Shown here: positions 38,339-51,064 of the stretch, piece after piece
Layout: each line of letters starts with the position of its first letter
Numbering within the stretch: position 1 is the first letter of the stretch
Assembly (NCBI GenBank): GCA_003342895.1
Contig: PTFA01000042.1
Location: forward strand, 5,632,640-5,696,639
Length of the DNA stretch: 64,000 bases
Source of the DNA: Casuarius casuarius
Taxonomy: Eukaryota > Chordata > Aves > Casuariiformes > Casuariidae
Direction: 5' to 3'
Notes under the pieces: generated by a model
Told to the model about the DNA's origin: nothing
The model's database searches: none
Seen by the model: the letters and a program-made list of their open reading frames with translations, nothing else
Made by a program: the position numbers and the translations under genes

Positions 38339-39814
38339 TTTCCCCCCGTATTCTAGGATGTCTGAATATTATCCGAGTTTTACTCATTATGTAGCTGAGT
38401 GAGGACAAATCTGACACAGTTCTAAGAAGAGCAAAAAGAGTACCAAAGGCTTGGATAGGATCTACTATAAATAAAAATAGTTAAATATATCTATGTCAAA
38501 ATAGACACAAGTAGCTTGTTAAGCCTGTGACAGTATCTCTTCAGTTGTTCAACTCCCAAAAGCTTATATGGCACTTGTAGCAAGGGCAGAGAGTTATTTG
38601 CATAGCATGGTTCAAGAACGTAGCTGGGGAATGAGATAAGAGGAGGAGAAATTAGCCTAAGATCCAGAAAGAGTATCAGGAAGAAAGTTTTCATATATAT
38701 TTGTCCTTAGAACGAGCTTCCAAGGAAATGTTCTTGGTAGGATAGAACTCCAAAATATCTCTTATAGGGAGGAGCTCTGTGTCAGGCAGATGATCCAACT
38801 GCTAAGAAATATTTCCAATGTATTAGTTGTATGTATCATTATGCTCCATAAAAATCCATCTAGGTCTATTTCTCCATGTTTTCTTTATTTATTATTTTCT
38901 GGAATTCAAGCAGATGTTGTTTTAGCATATAGTCTTTCCAGAGCTTTTCTTTCTATTCAGTTGTCTGTCCAAATTAATTTTATGAAGAAGGCAGTGCACC
39001 TAGAAGCCTATTTTGGCACAAACTAAAACCTAATTATAGTACAACTATTCTGCATATTATTTCTCATATGCAATACAGTCATAATTTATTTTGTTTGAAG
39101 TTTAATGTTAGAACATGTAATTTCCCAATCAGTTGTAAGCAAGGGAGTATCTTTTTTACGTGTGCCTGGTTGCTTGATGAATTACTATAACATGATAAAA
39201 GTTATTAAGAGTTAAACATAAAGCTGAATGTTCTGAGTTGAAAGTGCCCTTTGGTGCCTTGTAATATGAATAAGTCAAAACTGTGAATAATAACATTTCC
39301 TTTGGGCTGTTCATCTACTAAAGTGCTATTATTTTATAATCTTATAATTAGTAGTTGCACAACTGTGTTATTCTTTGGCATGTAGCCAGTAGATTATGCC
39401 TAACACGTGCTGGGTTTTGGGACTCTGAGAAGTTCATGTTACACGGAACAAATTTAATGCACAATAACCATTTTAAACAAAGGACTTGCAGTAATTGTAA
39501 TTGAAAGGGGGAAGTAATGTATTCAGGTGAATTCACAAATACTTGTGAAAAACATGAGACTGTATACTTGGAGAGATCCCTACAAGGAGGTGTGCATGTG
39601 CCAGGTACTCCTTCAGAGTCTCTTCCCCTTACCACTCCTTCATTTTAATAGGAAACCAGGAAAAAGGGATAGGTACAACTGGAGTTTTCTGGACCCTGTA
39701 GGAGTCTAAAGGAAATAAACACTGGGTATGGGATGGTACCTGAGTCGGAATTTGGGGGCTTTCAATGGTGTTGAAAGTTTGGACTTGAGTGCTTTGGCTT
39801 TACAAGGAGATTTA

Positions 39815-39915
39815 ACCCCAGTTTCCCTTTGCTTACTTCTCTCAGCTGTTAAATGGGAGCTGACAGTAGTTGCCTGGCCAGTTTTGTGAAGATAAATATA
39901 ATAAATACAGCAGGA
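39815..39915 (+). repeat. MIR/CORE-SINE-like relic
   Basis: CCCCAGTTTCCCTTTGC, then CTGTTAAATGGGAGCTGACA and CCAGTTTTGTGAAGATAAAT, follows the MIR core and tail. One of the clearest copies in the window. Confidence 0.55.
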
Positions 39916-41134
39916 GACACTACGAAGATGGGGAAAATAGGTTACCTTTTATATAAACAGGGAACAGCTGGGTCTCCTGGCAAGAGAGAGGAAAGAGAGG
40001 GAGGGGAGAAATATGGCTTCGCTTGGCCTAAAAAGGTACACAGCCAGCACTATGTGTGTGTTAAACATACCTTTGTTGTGCTGTTTGCATGGCCCCGACA
40101 GTGCCAATCTGCCAACAAGCAGTTATTGATCAGCAGGACACATGTCAGCACCTCTCATCCAGAAATGCTGTACAGGCAGTGCTCTCCCTTAAGAGGACAG
40201 GATAAAAATCAAGACTGTATTTTAATCTAAATCTACATGTCATTATAATTTATCACATGTATTTGTACTGCTTGCATCAGTCTTTTTGGATCTGCTCCAT
40301 TTTTCTCCCTTTCCATCTGCGTTGTTCAATTTTCCAGTCACAGCCAGGAGAACAGGTAGCACAGTTAATCTCTGAAGGAGAAGAATGAGTAAAATGTGTT
40401 ATCTTTAAACTGTAGATCAGGCATAAAAATGGCTGAAAAAATAACTATAAATATATAATAACATATAAATATTATGAAAAAAACTATACAATTTTCAAAA
40501 TATCATTTCTTTTTCCTCAATTCTGCTCAGCTGCGTATGGAGCCATATCCACTTACTTTGGGGACATAACCATGTTGAGACCTATGTTTTCCTTCTTTCT
40601 GTGACTCTGGAAGCTAATGGAGGCACCTGAATTCCCCACTTAGCTAATGGTTAATGGAATTAAATTCTACCTGAGGTAATAAATCCTGCTTTCTGTTTAA
40701 ACCCAGCCTCTTCCCTCAGCTTTCTCCCCTCATCAGTAACACTAATCAGAAAAGAGGGTTAACTGGGGATTTATGTTTCTCCCCTCTTTGTCCCCTGCCC
40801 TTCACACACACCATTTTCCATCTGCATTTGACATTTCTCCAGATCTGAACAAAATGAAATGTCTTCAGTGAGAACAAAGGGGGTGGCATGTATATAAACA
40901 AAAGCACAGTAGCCTGTGGTTTCCTGGTTTCGTGTTTTCTCTGGCACAGTGTTGGCTTAGTTACCGTGGCATCCTGAGTGAGTAGGGCTGGATTTTAGGG
41001 AAGAAAATTCCATCTTTTAACTCAGCAAATCTGAAAGACCCCAACAGACCTGACAAGACGTGACAAACCAGTCTAATTTCCTTCTGTGACTGGGGAACAG
41101 GCTTTTTGGACCAAAGGTAGAGGAAGATATTATA

Positions 41135-41190
41135 CATAGATAGATAGACAGGCTGACAGACAGAGGGATAGAGAGACAGAGGGATGGGGA
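41135..41190 (+). repeat. Imperfect GATA/GACA simple repeat
   Basis: Runs of ATAGATAGATAGACAG pass into GACAGAGGGATAGAGAGACA. An interrupted tetranucleotide repeat. Confidence 0.75.
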
Positions 41191-41789
41191 CAGGACTTAA
41201 TGCCAGATACAGATGCCTAAGTATGAGTTTCTGCAGTGTAGATGTCTTCATGTGAGCTGCATTTCTACACTAGGATAAAATTAATTCCTCTAAAGATGCT
41301 GCTCATTGTGTGTAGTTCAGTGGAGACCTAGTCAGTAACAGAAGTATAAGACACCTGCATTTGGGGCTGATTCCCCCTTTTTGGCATTCTGTCTTGACCT
41401 GAGTAAGGCTTTTGATCAATTTTGAACTGATTTACTCTTTCTTTAGGGTAATATCCTGCCTTAGGTTAACACAGAGATACACATTGCTTTTTGTGACAAT
41501 TTCATTTCTTATTTCATTATTGTTAACTATTTCTTTAATGACATTTCTGTAGATATGTCAGTGAAATATTTTAATCTTGATAAAACTACTGTAGCAGAAC
41601 AGGAGTGAAAACTGGGGTGGACAGCTGTGGCCTGAGAGCAGTTCTCAGTGGAGGTTCACTATCAAAATGGTAGCAAATTTTGCAGAAAAGACTCTTAGGG
41701 CTAAAGAGAACAAAAGCTGAGCATCAGCTAGCAATGTCATTGCTCTTGTGAAAAAAAATAAGCACAGCCTGAAAGTATAAATGGGAGGA

Positions 41790-42190
41790 GAGCCTGAAGT
41801 GAGGGAAGGAATCCCTACTACCTGCTTAGTGTTGGTGAGGCCTGAAGTTTTGAGCTCAACATTTCAGGAATTGATGTAGTTCATTTAGAGAAAGTCCAGA
41901 GGAGAGCAACAAGAAAGATCAGTGACATAATCCCCCTTCCATGACTTCCAAGAAAATATGGCACAATTTAGTTTTGTTTAGCTTAAAGCAGACAAAGTTG
42001 AGGGGAAAGTGTAAATTCTGCTAGCACATAAAAGCTTGAAAGAGAGTTCTCCATGCCAATGGATTTATAGAATACAGCATAAATTTTAGGATAGATGGTT
42101 AGGGAAACCATGTTACCAGTAGCATAGAAGTAGACGGTCTAACCTGGTTTTACACACTTTGGTCATTGGAAGCTAAAGCAACCTTTACAG
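41790..42190 (+). mobile_element. Ancient LINE relic (CR1/L3-like 3' region)
   Basis: CCCTACTACCTGCTTAGTGTTGGTGAGGCC, then a TTCAGGAATTGATGTAG-type segment and GAGAAAGTCCAGAGGAGAGCAACAAGAAAGAT, matches the conserved C-terminal part of CR1/L3 ORF2 in nucleotide order (…LVRP…, …ERVQRRAT…). It is more diverged than the CR1 copy at 37.2 kb and lacks a recognisable 3' end. Confidence 0.55.
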
Positions 42191-45100
42191 GCAAACAGCT
42201 GTTGAGAATGATCTAAGTTTAGCTGATCCAGATGCAGGAGAAGTTAATTTCACAGGCTCAAATGGTACTTCACAGGCAGTGTCATTGAATTTACTTCTGG
42301 GGAAATTACCAATTCTAGTAACCACTTCTGAATCTTACCTATGTATGTATTTTCAGCATCACTTTTAAGATTTTGCATCCAAAACAGGTTCCTTTTTATG
42401 TGCTTGATGCACCAACAGTACATATCCTGTAGGTAATCTGCAGACTAAAGAGCATTGGAGCAGATTAAAGAGTATTGCTTTTCCTGAAAGCACACAAGCT
42501 GAACAAATGTATATAAACCCCCAAATGATGTCACTGTGCCAGATGAATGACACCAGAATAATGGACACGGCTACACTCCTTCAAGCTACAGAGTTGTTGC
42601 CTGGCAACTGAAGAGGAGTTGTGAAGTCCTTAGAGTCATTATGAGTGTAAACAGGCTTAGGGCCATTATGTGGCAAATTAAGAAATAGTTTTAATACTGT
42701 TTTTCATTTCTTGATCATCTGGCTGTTTGTAATTTACAGATAATACTTGTTACCCCAGGTAACAATTACTTTGCTATTTCACCTCATAGTTAGTATTCAT
42801 ATTAACCATACAAATTTTGTATTTTAAGGTATTTGAATTGTAGGGGAATAGCACTGTGTAAGAAAAAGCACATGGAGACGAAGTTTGACATTAAGCTAAA
42901 TTGACTAAATAACTACTAAAAACCGGAGCACCCATATCTTCCTTGGCTTGGGACTGACTTTGAAAGCACATTGCTAAGCACAAAGGCAAAGGGAAAAAGG
43001 GGAAGAGTAAGGCCTCTATCTAAGAGTGAGACCAAGTATCCATTAAATCAGCAAAGGTCTAATGCCATACCAGCCTACTAATAGAGAGGAAGAGGAGTGC
43101 TAGCAATAATTACTGGTGCAAGGAACACCATGGGATCAGCCACATTGATATTCCGTGCTCCCAATACATGACAAAAAGCCATGCTCTGCTCTTCCCATGT
43201 GTCTGACCGTAGCAAAGAGACAGATCACCTAATCTGCAACTCTGCTCCTCTCTCTGACATTCAGTTCTGTGAACCTGGGCATGTCATTTAACTATTTTGT
43301 AAAATAAAGTCAATTAGATTTTCCTGCCTACTGCTAATTATATTGTAGGGGTTTGTGAAGCACGCTGTGGGAGCATCCAGAAGTAGAATGGCAAAAAATT
43401 TCCAGTGTAGTCCCTAATTCTCAACATCCATCTCCATACAGAATTTCCTAAATCAGCTGGTTCTCTGAAAAATCATGACTGATCAAGATGTTTGACAGTG
43501 ATTTTCGTCAATTACTGAAAAGAGCATCAGGCCCTCTGTACTTATGTATGTGTCACCACTAAAGCTCTAGAGAAACATGCTGGTTCAGAACTCCTCTCCA
43601 GTTTGTGGTAAAGCCTGCACGTATATCCTCAGCCTATACACTCCAGATCATCCACATGATCCTTCTTCAGCCATGGCCCCTCCTAATCCATCTTGCAGTC
43701 ATGAAATGCAAAATGCATTTGAACATTCTCCTTATTTTGTGTTCCAGTTACCCATTATTATTCACTTTGGAGAGTTCTTAGTAATTTTCAGTTCCTTATC
43801 TGTAGAATTGGAAGCCACTTGAGAACTAGACCAGCAGAAGAAAAGATCCTGAGTGTTAATTAACCTGGGGGAGAGGAATACTTCCCATGCAATTAGCCAC
43901 AACATTTATATTACTGCTAATGGAAATTCCACAGCTGCTTCTCAGTGTACTGCACTGAAAATGAACTCTAAGTCATAAACGGGCTTGTTCAAAAAGAAAT
44001 GTCCCTGGATATGTACATAATTTCCCTTCTACCTTGGCAAACACAGCTATTTGACTGCTTTCAGTCAGATTTGAGGAGGTGACTTTCCATTGACCTGTTC
44101 CCCCCAAGTAAGATCATGAAATGTTTGTTAGATTTAACATACACTAGACATTGGCCACTACATCAACACTGAGGCAGGAATTGTCACCTTTGTCACTTGC
44201 TTATTCAAAGAAAGAAATCACCATTCTATGGTAGATTGAAGGTTTTGCAGCAACTAATTTGGAAGAAGTAAGGGGAAGGGGCTAGAGAACAAGATAAAGG
44301 AGTGAGGTATGCAAAAAGTGACTCTAATTTGCACAAGGGATCAGATAATCAAACCTCACATCTTCTCAGGATTAAAAATAGTGCAGAAATCTTAGGCTGC
44401 AGCCACATCTTGCCTTTGTTGGAGGAGTTCTGCTTGAGAAACTCCTTTCCTGTCTTTGGCTGCTCATTCCTTGGCCACAGCATGTGCTGCCTCCTCTGTA
44501 CAGATGTCAGCATGGCCCTGCTGTAAACCACATCACTGAAATGACTTGGGATAAATCTCCCAGGTTTTGTTTTGTTTTGGTTTGTTTTTCGAGCATATTT
44601 CTTTTCAGCCTGGATCATTTCAGAATGCAAACACAGACCACAAATCGTCGCACTGAGAGGAAGAACAGCAGTGAAGTGTGGCAGCTGGAGCCAACATGTT
44701 TTGTAACACTGCCCTCATCTGACTAAAAGCTAGTTATACGATGACTTAAACTCTGGAATACCTTTCACATCAGAATTAGATAACTCATGTATTTCAATTC
44801 TGCAGGTATTGCAGAGCAAGTAGGAGAGGCTGGGAACTGGAGGCTGAGGGACATGAAACAACAGAGATCGTACAGGGAAGCAGAGGGGCAAGCAACAAGT
44901 TTTGTCTGAAGGCCAGAAGAAACATTTATGGGGAGCTGAAGCTGTGTGTAAGATGGTCCTGTGGAGGAGCAGCAGATGAATTGAAAAGGGGTACACTAAA
45001 GGAGACAGAAACCAGAAAGGGATGTGTACGCATAACTGGATGGCTGGCTGTGAAGCAATGTAAAGAAGAAGTAAAAATAGAAAGAGAGATGGACATGGCT

Positions 45101-46560
45101 CCATCTCAGGTAGGTCTAGAACAGAAAGCACAATGCTGCTGCCCACAGACAGGCTGCAGCTTCTCAAACTGAGGGGGCTATCTGACCTGTCAGTACTGAA
45201 AGGTTACAGATCAAATACTTTACCAAGCATAGCTGACTCCATTATTTGGCTAGACAAAAAATAAAACTGTTGTATGCAGCTTTTTATTGACCATTATGAC
45301 GCTTGTTTATTTACAGTGTATTATTTTGAGATCACCACTCCTTGTTATCTCTCTAATTTGAACAGTGTTTAGTTCATCTTTAAGAAATGATAGGTCTCTT
45401 ACTTTAGAAGATATGTTTGGAAGCAGCAAGGCAGGTTGTGGTGCCACATCGCACCAGTCACTTGCCACAGAAAAGTTCCAGCTGCTGATTTCTCTATTTG
45501 CACAAGCTAAGTCACATTAATATTGCATCAGGAGTGATCCAGCACAAGGAGCAGTGAGGGGAAGCAGTTTGTATCTCCACATGCTAATTTCAACAATCCC
45601 AAAAGTTGTCTTGATTTGTTCCCCTGCTAAAAAAAGGGCCCATCCAGGCCAATGCACAAGAACAAAATTGCCATGCAGCAACAATCCCCTAATTCAAGTC
45701 AATGACTTGCCCTGAAATACAGCTGAAACCACTCTCTTCTGCAGAGCCAAACCTCTATAGCTCAGTGATGTGGGAAAGTTACCTGCAGCTGTGATTTTCT
45801 GAGGGCTTCCCAGCTGCTTTGCATCTCATTTTCATTGCTTGCAGAAGCAGCACAAGGTGGGAGTGAGTATTAAGTTCTCCTTTTGGTGCCTTTGTGCACA
45901 TACCTGTTTTATAGAAGACAATACATCTCCCTGGCTAAGGGATTTGATTGCTGTAGCTTCCTGATAGCAGCTCTTTCAGCAGAGGTCCTGTCTCTGAGGG
46001 CTATGAGGTAACAGGTGAGAGTGAAAACAGGGTGTGTTTTTTCTCTTTCTTATTTGGTCTTGCTTTTAGTCTTTACATCACAAGCCTGCCCATGGACACT
46101 CTGTTTTGAAAGCAAAAGGGAAAAATATGACATCTTGGGGTTGAGTTTTGCATTAGTAAAAGGCAATTCCTTGGTTTTGCTGTTCCCGCGTGAAGCAAAT
46201 TTAACACCACCTGTGAGAAGTGGATGTGAAATTTGATGAAAGGTTACTGCACTAGGGTAAGGCAAAGTGGAGTAATAAACAGAAATGTTTTGTACAGATG
46301 TACTGGAGCTTCAAACTCCAACCATTCTGGTACTGCTTGATTTGTCTAGGCAAGGCCCCTGGCTGGAAAGTGTGATGGCTTTGCTGTAGGAATGCGTCCG
46401 AGTATGGCGGTCCGTGCCCCTCATATGCCGTATTTAAGCAGAAATCCCCATTTCCTGAGGAAGAATTTCGTTTTGAACTGCATAGGACAGAATGGTGGGA
46501 CCTACAGTGTAACGGCTTGCTGATGCTGTCCGCTTGGATCTGTGTGGGTGTTTGTTTTGT
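42190..46560. other. Intergenic stretch, no gene recognised
   Basis: AT-rich sequence apart from a MIR-like relic at 43260-43375. The 145-codon minus-strand frame at 44730-45167 is Leu/Phe/Ser-rich low-complexity coding of a purine-rich strand and is not supported as a gene. Confidence 0.65.
43260..43375 (+). repeat. MIR/CORE-SINE-like relic
   Basis: GTGAACCTGGGCATGTCATT, then TAACTATTTTGTAAAATAAAG and GTTTGTGAAGCACGCTGTGG, parallels the MIR motif (GTGACCTTGGGCAAGTCACTTAAC, then TGTAAAAT) and its tail. Confidence 0.6.
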
Positions 46561-46579
46561 GTTTTTTAAGGGGGGGGTG

Positions 46580-46820
46580 AGGTAGGGCCCGTCGTACCGG
46601 GCTGTATTTGGGCCTCCGCGGCGCCAGGACGGCCGGCAGGAGACGCCGCCGCCCCAGCGACGGGCCTGCGCGGCCCGGCCCCTCGCGGGGGGGCGGGGAA
46701 CTGCGTCAGCCCAACGGCCTTGGGGTTTGAAAATGGGGGGGGCAGGGACGTTACAGGCCTTGGCGGTGCCCGAGGAAGAGGAGGAGGTTGACGGGCAGGC
46801 GGGTGACGCGCTTCTCTGTA
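46580..46820 (+). promoter_or_regulatory. Second, isolated CpG island
   Basis: About 240 bp is dense in CpG (CCGCGGCGCC, GACGCCGCCGCC, GCGCGGCCCGGCCCCTCGCG), with an Sp1-type GGGGCGGGG at about 46690 and TGCGTCAG just after. It stands alone in a 25-kb AT-rich desert, so it is likely an active promoter or enhancer. The direction is unknown. The best downstream coding sign is on the plus strand. Confidence 0.6.
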
Positions 46821-46892
46821 GTTAGAGGAGGCTAAATAAAGACAGTGTATGTGTTTCTGGCTAGATGATAAGTGTCTTTTTTTCACCTTGAA

Positions 46893-46952
46893 ATGGGCTT
46901 GACTCCAGTGACTGCATCACAAGGCATCCAGCTATATGAATATGATGGCAAG
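46893..46952 (+). CDS. Hypothetical first coding exon (20 codons)
   Basis: An ATG in good context (GAAATGG; G at -3 and +4) opens MGLTPVTASQGIQLYEYDGK, which ends exactly at an AAG|GTAATT donor. An in-frame TAA lies upstream. Unspliced, the frame ends at TAG (46992-46994). It lies just downstream of the CpG island. I do not recognise the peptide, and no partner exon could be confirmed, so it might be an lncRNA exon or chance. Confidence 0.25.
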
Positions 46953-47677
46953 GTAATTTGGCCAGTAAATCGGGGGCCCTTTCTCCTCCCCTAGGAACCA
47001 CTTCCCAAAGCTTTGTCAAATAAATTTTATGACTTGTCTAGGGGCTTTTGCGTCCAGGAAATAGATGAGCTTTGCTCATCTTCTTTGAGGGTTATTTTTG
47101 TGAGGAATGTGCCATGAGATAAATATAAAGACTACTGTAAAGTGTGTCGGGAGAGGGGAAGAAAACAAGAGTGTGTGATTTACATTTCTTAGCGCTTTTC
47201 CCAAAGTGATCTAACTGGCCTGAAGCGTTGCACAAAGGCTGCTGCCCTCAGAGGGATGGATGATGGTGTCAGACCAATCATGCTTTCTGCTACAGCAAAT
47301 TAGGTCTACACAGTTGGAGCACAGCAGCCAATGGAAAAAAGGATCTGGTTTTAGCAGAAATCAGAGGGCCCAGGAGGAGTCTGGCTGTCTAATTAAGAGA
47401 GAAGTGTTGTCACCTGTCATTATTCCATGTGGAGGAATATGGAGGAATCTCCTTTGGGATATATGCTTTTGTTTAATTAAAAGAAAAAATGCTTAGAGCT
47501 GCAGATTTCACCTAAATCTTGAGCTGCGTGCATGAGTTCTTGCTTCACAGCTATAAGAAAAGTCCCTTTGCCCTTGCGTAGAGTTCAGGGGCGTTCAAGG
47601 GCTTTCTGGAGCTCATCCTGTGTCCATCATGTGTTGCCTAACAACAACTGAGGACTGTCTTGTGTAAGTGAGACTTT

Positions 47678-47707
47678 AAAAAAAAAAAAAAAAAAGGGGG
47701 GGGGGGG
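47678..47707 (+). repeat. A18-G12 homopolymer junction
   Basis: Eighteen As run directly into twelve Gs. A similar A-then-G junction occurs at 3686-3712. Possible retroposon tail or sequencing-sensitive tract. Confidence 0.9.
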
Positions 47708-47964
47708 TCCAGGGGCTTTAGTGCTGTCAAATTGGGGTCATCCCATTTGAGCTGCTGGAGCAAATGGTGGTCTGGACTTCAGCTGCATAGTGTTTGCTGT
47801 CTTTAACTTTTTTGTTTAAAATGGTATGTATTGGGAAACATAAAAACAGTTGCAAGAAGGATTATCAGAATGTGGATGTCACATGCTTTCCACAAATATT
47901 TGTCATTAAATGTCTGGCGTTAATATGTGACTGCTTAACAAGGAAATGGAATATTGAAAGTATT

Positions 47965-47975
47965 CCCCCCCCCCC
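47965..47975 (+). repeat. C11 homopolymer
   Basis: Eleven consecutive Cs in AT-rich surroundings. Confidence 0.9.
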
Positions 47976-48334
47976 AAATGAACACAACACTGAGATTTTA
48001 ATTGCACCTCATTCAGGAAGTTCATGGCTGAGAATTCCCCTTAAGACTGAGTTTTATTTTGAGAGCCTGATGCTGATTTGACCTGATTTATGTTTGTTCA
48101 TTTGGGTTTTATGCACTGAAATCATGAACTGCATTGCTGCAGAGCTGAAGGGGCTCAGGCCCGATGGTAGTTCTCAGATGTGCCACTTCAGCGGATCTTA
48201 TTTAATAAATACATAAATAAAATTCCAAACTCTTAGTGGCCACTCTGCTATGTATGGACCAGTCTGTGAACTTAACTTTCTCCACCTAGTCCTGTTTGTC
48301 CACTTTCTCACCTGGGATATTGGCTGAATTCTAG

Positions 48335-48445
48335 ACTGTGAGCTTTAAGTCCCCTGTGGAAGGGCATGTCTTTGTGGTGGTGTTTATAGCATGCTTTGTA
48401 CAAAGGTGTTTGCACTTGAAAGTTCCTAGTGCTCTTGCAGAGGTA
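48335..48445 (+). repeat. Possible ancient amniote retroposon relic
   Basis: CTAGACTGTGAGCTTTAAGT, then GGCATGTCTTTGTGGTGGTG and GCTTTGTACAAAGGTG, resembles the recurrent amniote motif TAGACTGTAAGCTC… followed by TTGTACAGCGCC. The family assignment is unsure. Confidence 0.35.
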
Positions 48446-51064
48446 GCAAAAAAAAATCTTTGAAACAGAGTCCATCATATGAAGTGATCATAGCGCTGCA
48501 TTTGTGTCGAGAGCTTACGTGGCCGTGGCGAAGCAAAAACACATGCATGGAATTGATATTTATGCATTTTTACTAGTAAAGACACTTTCTGTCTGGTAGA
48601 AACAGCAAAGGTGTTGTTAAAGTGAATCTGTCTTTTTCTTCTGGCTTGTATCTTTGTGATTCTGCTTAGTAAAAGATACAGCCTGGGACAGGTCGTATTA
48701 AATAACTAAAGAATTCCATCCCTCATATAAAGGCTGTATATTTGTATTTCAGTTATTTAGATCAGCGTTCAGTGTTTGTAAAGTGTCTGATGCTCTCCTA
48801 GTGCTGTGTAAACAATAGAAAAACAAAAACAATTAATTTTCCTGACGGGGATTAGAACAATGAACAAGTTTTATAATCATCTTTCCTTCTTGCATATGAA
48901 AGCTCAATAAGTAAGATTTTGACCTCTTCAAGCTAATCAGATTTATTTATCAGATTAACTGCAAAATTCAGTATTAGTAATCTTAGACAGTCAAAACTGG
49001 CTCAAGCTTCATCCCTTCCTTTTCACTTGGGGAGGGAGGAGAAATAAATGTACAAAAAATGCTTGAGAATGTGAGCAGTCTTGATCTCATTTAAAAAAAG
49101 TTGTTTTCCTGTGTTTCATTCTAAATTTTTAACCTTTAGAACATATGTTCCCTTTCAAGCTTTTTCTTAGCATTTCTGAGGTCTGGAAACTTTTTTTTTT
49201 TAATGAAACCTGAGATTTCTGCATAACTGCTTGCTTTTGGGAGCTGAGATTTTAATTAAAAAAAAAAAAAAAAGTGGGACAGTTGTGATAAAATCATAAG
49301 AATTGGCAACACAGTTAAATTTCTAAGCCAGGTAGGGAAACCTTGTGAAGGAAAAGAAAACAGCCTGTTGGGAAGCTTCCCTGATGATCAAACCCTGTGG
49401 CATGGTCAGCTGCCATACCTGTGAGATGCAAAGGGGAGAATGTAGGTCACCTGCACCCAGTACAAGTGAGGAGGAAAATGAAAATCTTTGTCAACACTCA
49501 TCACATGCCTTGTATTTATAGTCTTGTATGAGGCTAATGCTCTCCCCCCACTTCCTATCTGTTAATGATCTTGTCGCATCATGGTACCTGTTCAAGTGTG
49601 TGCTTTCTGGGGGCAAAGTTAGTGCCAGGACAGACTCTGCCTGCTGCCAAGAAGATGCTTAGAGTTTTCCAAGAGGCTCAGGGCAAAAGTTGAGTCTGTG
49701 ATTGACTGTATATTAGGCTGTATTATTTATTTAATGATGCATGACCCTTCAGAAGAAGGGAGTGGGGGGACTGCTGTGCATACTCCCTTCCCCTGAGGAC
49801 CTTAGCACCTAACACTTTGAGTGGTAGAAAAGCCCTAATCCTCAGAGAAAGAGAGACAGTAGAAGTTCTTCCACCAGAGATGTTTTAGATAGTACTGAAC
49901 AAAGTCTTACAGAGCCATTAACTATAAGGTACCTGAAAAGGAGATAACCCAGCAGATCTCTGGCTTTGCATTGTAGTATAATAATTATAGGTGAGCTCTA
50001 ATGTCACTGGCAATCAGTTGACTATGTCCCTGGCTACTGGGAAGAAAAATGATGATATATTACTGCTGTGAATCTGTTGCTTCAGCACAAAAGCACACAT
50101 CTCATGAACAGGCATGCCTAGTGAGAGAAACCACATGGTGCCTAGTATTCATGGTGTTCAGCAGTGCTGAGAGGCATTAACTCATGCTCTCATGCATGAT
50201 TTGTCTCACTTCTGCTTTTTTATATCAAAGTTCTGAATTTCATAGCTTGTTGGTGGTCTGAGAGTATCATTCTCCTAGAATGAGATATGGTTTCAGTAAC
50301 ATAGTATGAGTCTCTTGATAAGAACTGAAAAAACTGGGGTAACAATGGAGCTTGCATTCTGCTTTTATCAGCACCTGATGGTGTAAGTTCATTCACTAAG
50401 ACAGTGCCAAACAGTAGGTAGAAAGGAAGTCTCCTGGTTCGGAAAGGCTGACTTAACACCCAAGTGAATGTAAAACGTGATGTCCTTCAACTCCCCAAAA
50501 CATGTCCTTACCTAATGCCTGCTTTGTGTTCAGGGACGTGACCCTGCTCTTTAGTCATAGGGCATTAGTGTGCAAGCCAGTATGGTGGCTCATCCATTTG
50601 CCTCATTCTCTTCCTCATGTTATTGTGTTCGTTATGGCTCTTATACCATCCCTGTATTCAGCACTTAAGCAAAGGGAGATATGTATTTTCTTGTGTGAAA
50701 TCAAACAGCACTGTCTTGTGCCAGTGAATTATCCTGCACGTTTGGGTGGATTCACCCAGAGAGGCTAAAGAGTGATCCAGCTATCAATTTTGCATAATAC
50801 TTAATACTAGGAAGAGAACCTAAATTATCCTGGGGTCTCCATTAGGAGCTCTACTGTTAAAGTACAATGGAGAAGCTTCTTTGTTCATCTTGCACCCTGG
50901 CTGACTGCTTTGACCTACTTCACACTGGTGCTTGCTCCTTGTGGGGCTGTTGGCTTCGTATTACCACCAGCTGGAGGCCAAATCATGCTCTACGCTTCAG
51001 AAGTATCTTTAAGTTTGATTGGGAGTGTGGGAGAATGTTCTTTTGTCTTGTCTTTACTTTGAAG

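Larger units (their letters stand above)
38340..41785. other. Intergenic stretch, no gene recognised
   Basis: AT-rich non-coding sequence with a MIR-like relic (39815-39915) and a GATA/GACA-type simple repeat (41135-41190). The small ORFs have no protein-like features. Confidence 0.65.

Noticed and set aside
44730..45167. 145-codon minus-strand ORF rich in Leu, Phe and Ser
   Set aside because: The composition reflects a purine-rich plus strand. The hydrophobic runs are irregular, and there is no promoter, splice or family support.
46566..46886. 106-codon minus-strand ORF over the second CpG island
   Set aside because: Pro/Arg/Ala-rich composition from GC-rich DNA with no recognisable feature. 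The island itself is kept as a regulatory candidate.
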